A DNA stretch of 6,033 nt, from assembly GCA_900772685.1 (NCBI GenBank), contig CAAGRP010000290.1, positions 1 to 6,033 on the forward strand, given 5' to 3'. This stretch comes from Lachnospiraceae bacterium (GTDB lineage: Bacteria; Bacillota; Clostridia; Lachnospirales; Lachnospiraceae). The notes below the pieces were generated by a model, which was given only the letters and a program-made list of their open reading frames with translations, did not search any database and was not told the DNA's origin. The position numbers and the translations under genes were made by a program. Shown here piece by piece: positions 5,170 to 6,033 of this stretch; the first letter of the stretch is position 1, and each line of letters opens with the position of its first letter.

Positions 5170-6033
5170 TCATTTGCAAAACTCAAATGATACATAGTAC
5201 ACATAATCGTTTTTCAAAAGAAGCTCCGTCCGATTATTTATAATATCATCTAAAGCCGGAACACTCATTTCGTCATCGTCATAAATGAAGGCAATAAGCG
5301 GCTGTTCCTCATCGTACCTTATATTCGTAACATCTTTTATTTCAGTTGCCGATCTGCCATAGTATTCCCGACCTTCTACATTTTCCAAAATAGGAAATTC
5401 CGTTGACAGCTTTCCTCCATCTCCGGAAATAATTAATCTTATCACATAATTATTGAAATCAGGCACTATTAGAATCTCACCGCTTTTTGGCGAATTAATA
5501 CCTTCAAATCCCATTTCAACTTTATCACTATTTTTTAATTTGCCTGATTGGTATTGATAAATATATAACCTGAGTTTTTTATATTCATCTGTTGTAATAA
5601 AATCATAAACAAAAGCTCCATCCGGTCCGGCAAGCAGCTCTGCAGTCTGCATTTCTATACTGTCCTTTGCAACAGGAGCAATGTAATTCTGCGGTTTGTT
5701 CATATGATACATTATCAATCCGACCGCTGATACCACACAAACAGATATAACCAACAATATCCATTTCATGATCTTTAAAGCTTTCTGCTTATTTATATTG
5801 TCCCTGATCACTTCAATAATATTCGCTTCCGATCTCTGAACTATGTTTTCTTTGGCTATATCTTCTCCGGCCAGAAACTCATTGATGCTAATGCCAAGAA
5901 TTGAACAAAGGTCTGTATAAACAGACACATCAGGAAGACAAACTCCTCTCTCCCATTTAGAAACAGACTTATCGCTCATACCTAACTTTTCTGCCAGCTG
6001 CTTTTGCGTCATACCCAGGGCTTTTCGCTTACC
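5170..6033 (-). CDS. Membrane-anchored XRE-family helix-turn-helix regulator (N-terminus outside window)
   Basis: A one-helix membrane protein with a cytoplasmic DNA-binding domain. Its frame stays open to the window edge (GKRKALG before MTQKQLAEKLG), which fits the usual XRE opening RxxxGMTQxxLA, so the Met at 6012 is internal and the gene starts outside. Numbering from that Met, residues 1-50 are the HTH_3/Cro-C1 type domain (MTQKQLAEKLGMSDKSVSKW, then LPDVSVYTDLCSILGISINEFLAG). Residues 51-78 form a charged linker, about 81-103 a transmembrane helix (IMKWILLVISVCVVSAVGLI core), and 105-280 an extracytoplasmic domain rich in Asp, Glu and Tyr that I do not recognise. Known one-helix XRE proteins of Firmicutes often sense an outside signal or control a neighbouring gene, but no target is evident. 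A terminator follows, so it is not cotranscribed with the reductase. HTH and membrane segment are clear; the role is not. Confidence 0.85.
   Translation of the reverse strand, partial: GKRKALGMTQKQLAEKLGMSDKSVSKWERGVCLPDVSVYTDLCSILGISINEFLAGEDIAKENIVQRSEANIIEVIRDNINKQKALKIMKWILLVISVCVVSAVGLIMYHMNKPQNYIAPVAKDSIEMQTAELLAGPDGAFVYDFITTDEYKKLRLYIYQYQSGKLKNSDKVEMGFEGINSPKSGEILIVPDFNNYVIRLIISGDGGKLSTEFPILENVEGREYYGRSATEIKDVTNIRYDEEQPLIAFIYDDDEMSVPALDDIINNRTELLLKNDYVYYVSFEFCK

Noticed and set aside
4998..5243. Plus-strand 81-codon open frame with an AAAGGA-like site 6 bases before its ATG and a hydrophobic N-terminus
   Set aside because: The hydrophobic stretch comes from AT-rich DNA. The frame runs through the 19-bp palindrome and the XRE gene's terminator and ends antisense to that gene. 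A real small membrane protein is not excluded, but nothing beyond the possible ribosome site supports it.
1..6033. CRISPR array, tRNA or rRNA genes, insertion sequence ends
   Set aside because: I found no regularly spaced repeats, no tRNA-like cloverleaf or rRNA-like stretch, and no transposase or terminal inverted repeats. The repeats present are terminators or candidate operators.

Overview
The window looks like chromosomal DNA of a low-GC anaerobic Firmicute, most likely a gut member of the Lachnospiraceae or a related Clostridia family. Three things point there: AT-rich intergenic DNA, AGGAGG-type ribosome binding sites, and protein families typical of that group (MATE exporter, BaiH/enoate-reductase-like flavoenzyme, CaiB/BaiF CoA-transferase, membrane-anchored XRE regulator). 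This is inferred from sequence character and remembered families; no search was run.

Layout. Bases 1 to about 76 do not belong with what follows. They read best as a piece of an unidentified minus-strand protein gene joined abruptly to the C-terminal third of a plus-strand MATE efflux transporter (about 77-508). The MATE gene converges on a minus-strand TetR-family regulator (550-1146), with a long hairpin (528-562) between them. A strong intrinsic terminator (1214-1256) separates tetR from a two-gene minus-strand operon. That operon is a flavin/Fe-S ene-reductase (2921-4906) followed, 22 bp downstream, by a two-part CaiB/BaiF family CoA-transferase (1288-2898). It has its own good promoter (4959-4987) in the 263-bp gap at 4907-5169, and that gap also holds two clear palindromic candidate operators. 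Upstream of it lies the minus-strand gene of an XRE-type regulator with one membrane helix (5170-6033, N-terminus beyond the window edge), closed by its own terminator (5101-5134).

How the genes may work together. The reductase carries an old-yellow-enzyme barrel, a C-X2-C-X3-C-X11-C iron-sulfur motif and FAD and NAD(P)H dinucleotide-binding folds. That is the build of 2,4-dienoyl-CoA reductase, 2-enoate reductase and the bile-acid enzymes BaiCD/BaiH. Next to a CaiB/BaiF CoA-transferase, it suggests a module that activates an unsaturated carboxylic acid as its CoA thioester and reduces a C=C bond in it. Candidate substrates include bile-acid or steroid intermediates, aryl-acrylates and other enoates; the sequence does not choose between them. 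The TetR protein is a plausible but unproven regulator of this operon. The most unusual points are the chimeric left edge, the three-half-site CGAAT/ATTCG element just after the operon's predicted start of transcription, and the 19-bp AT-rich palindrome upstream of its promoter.
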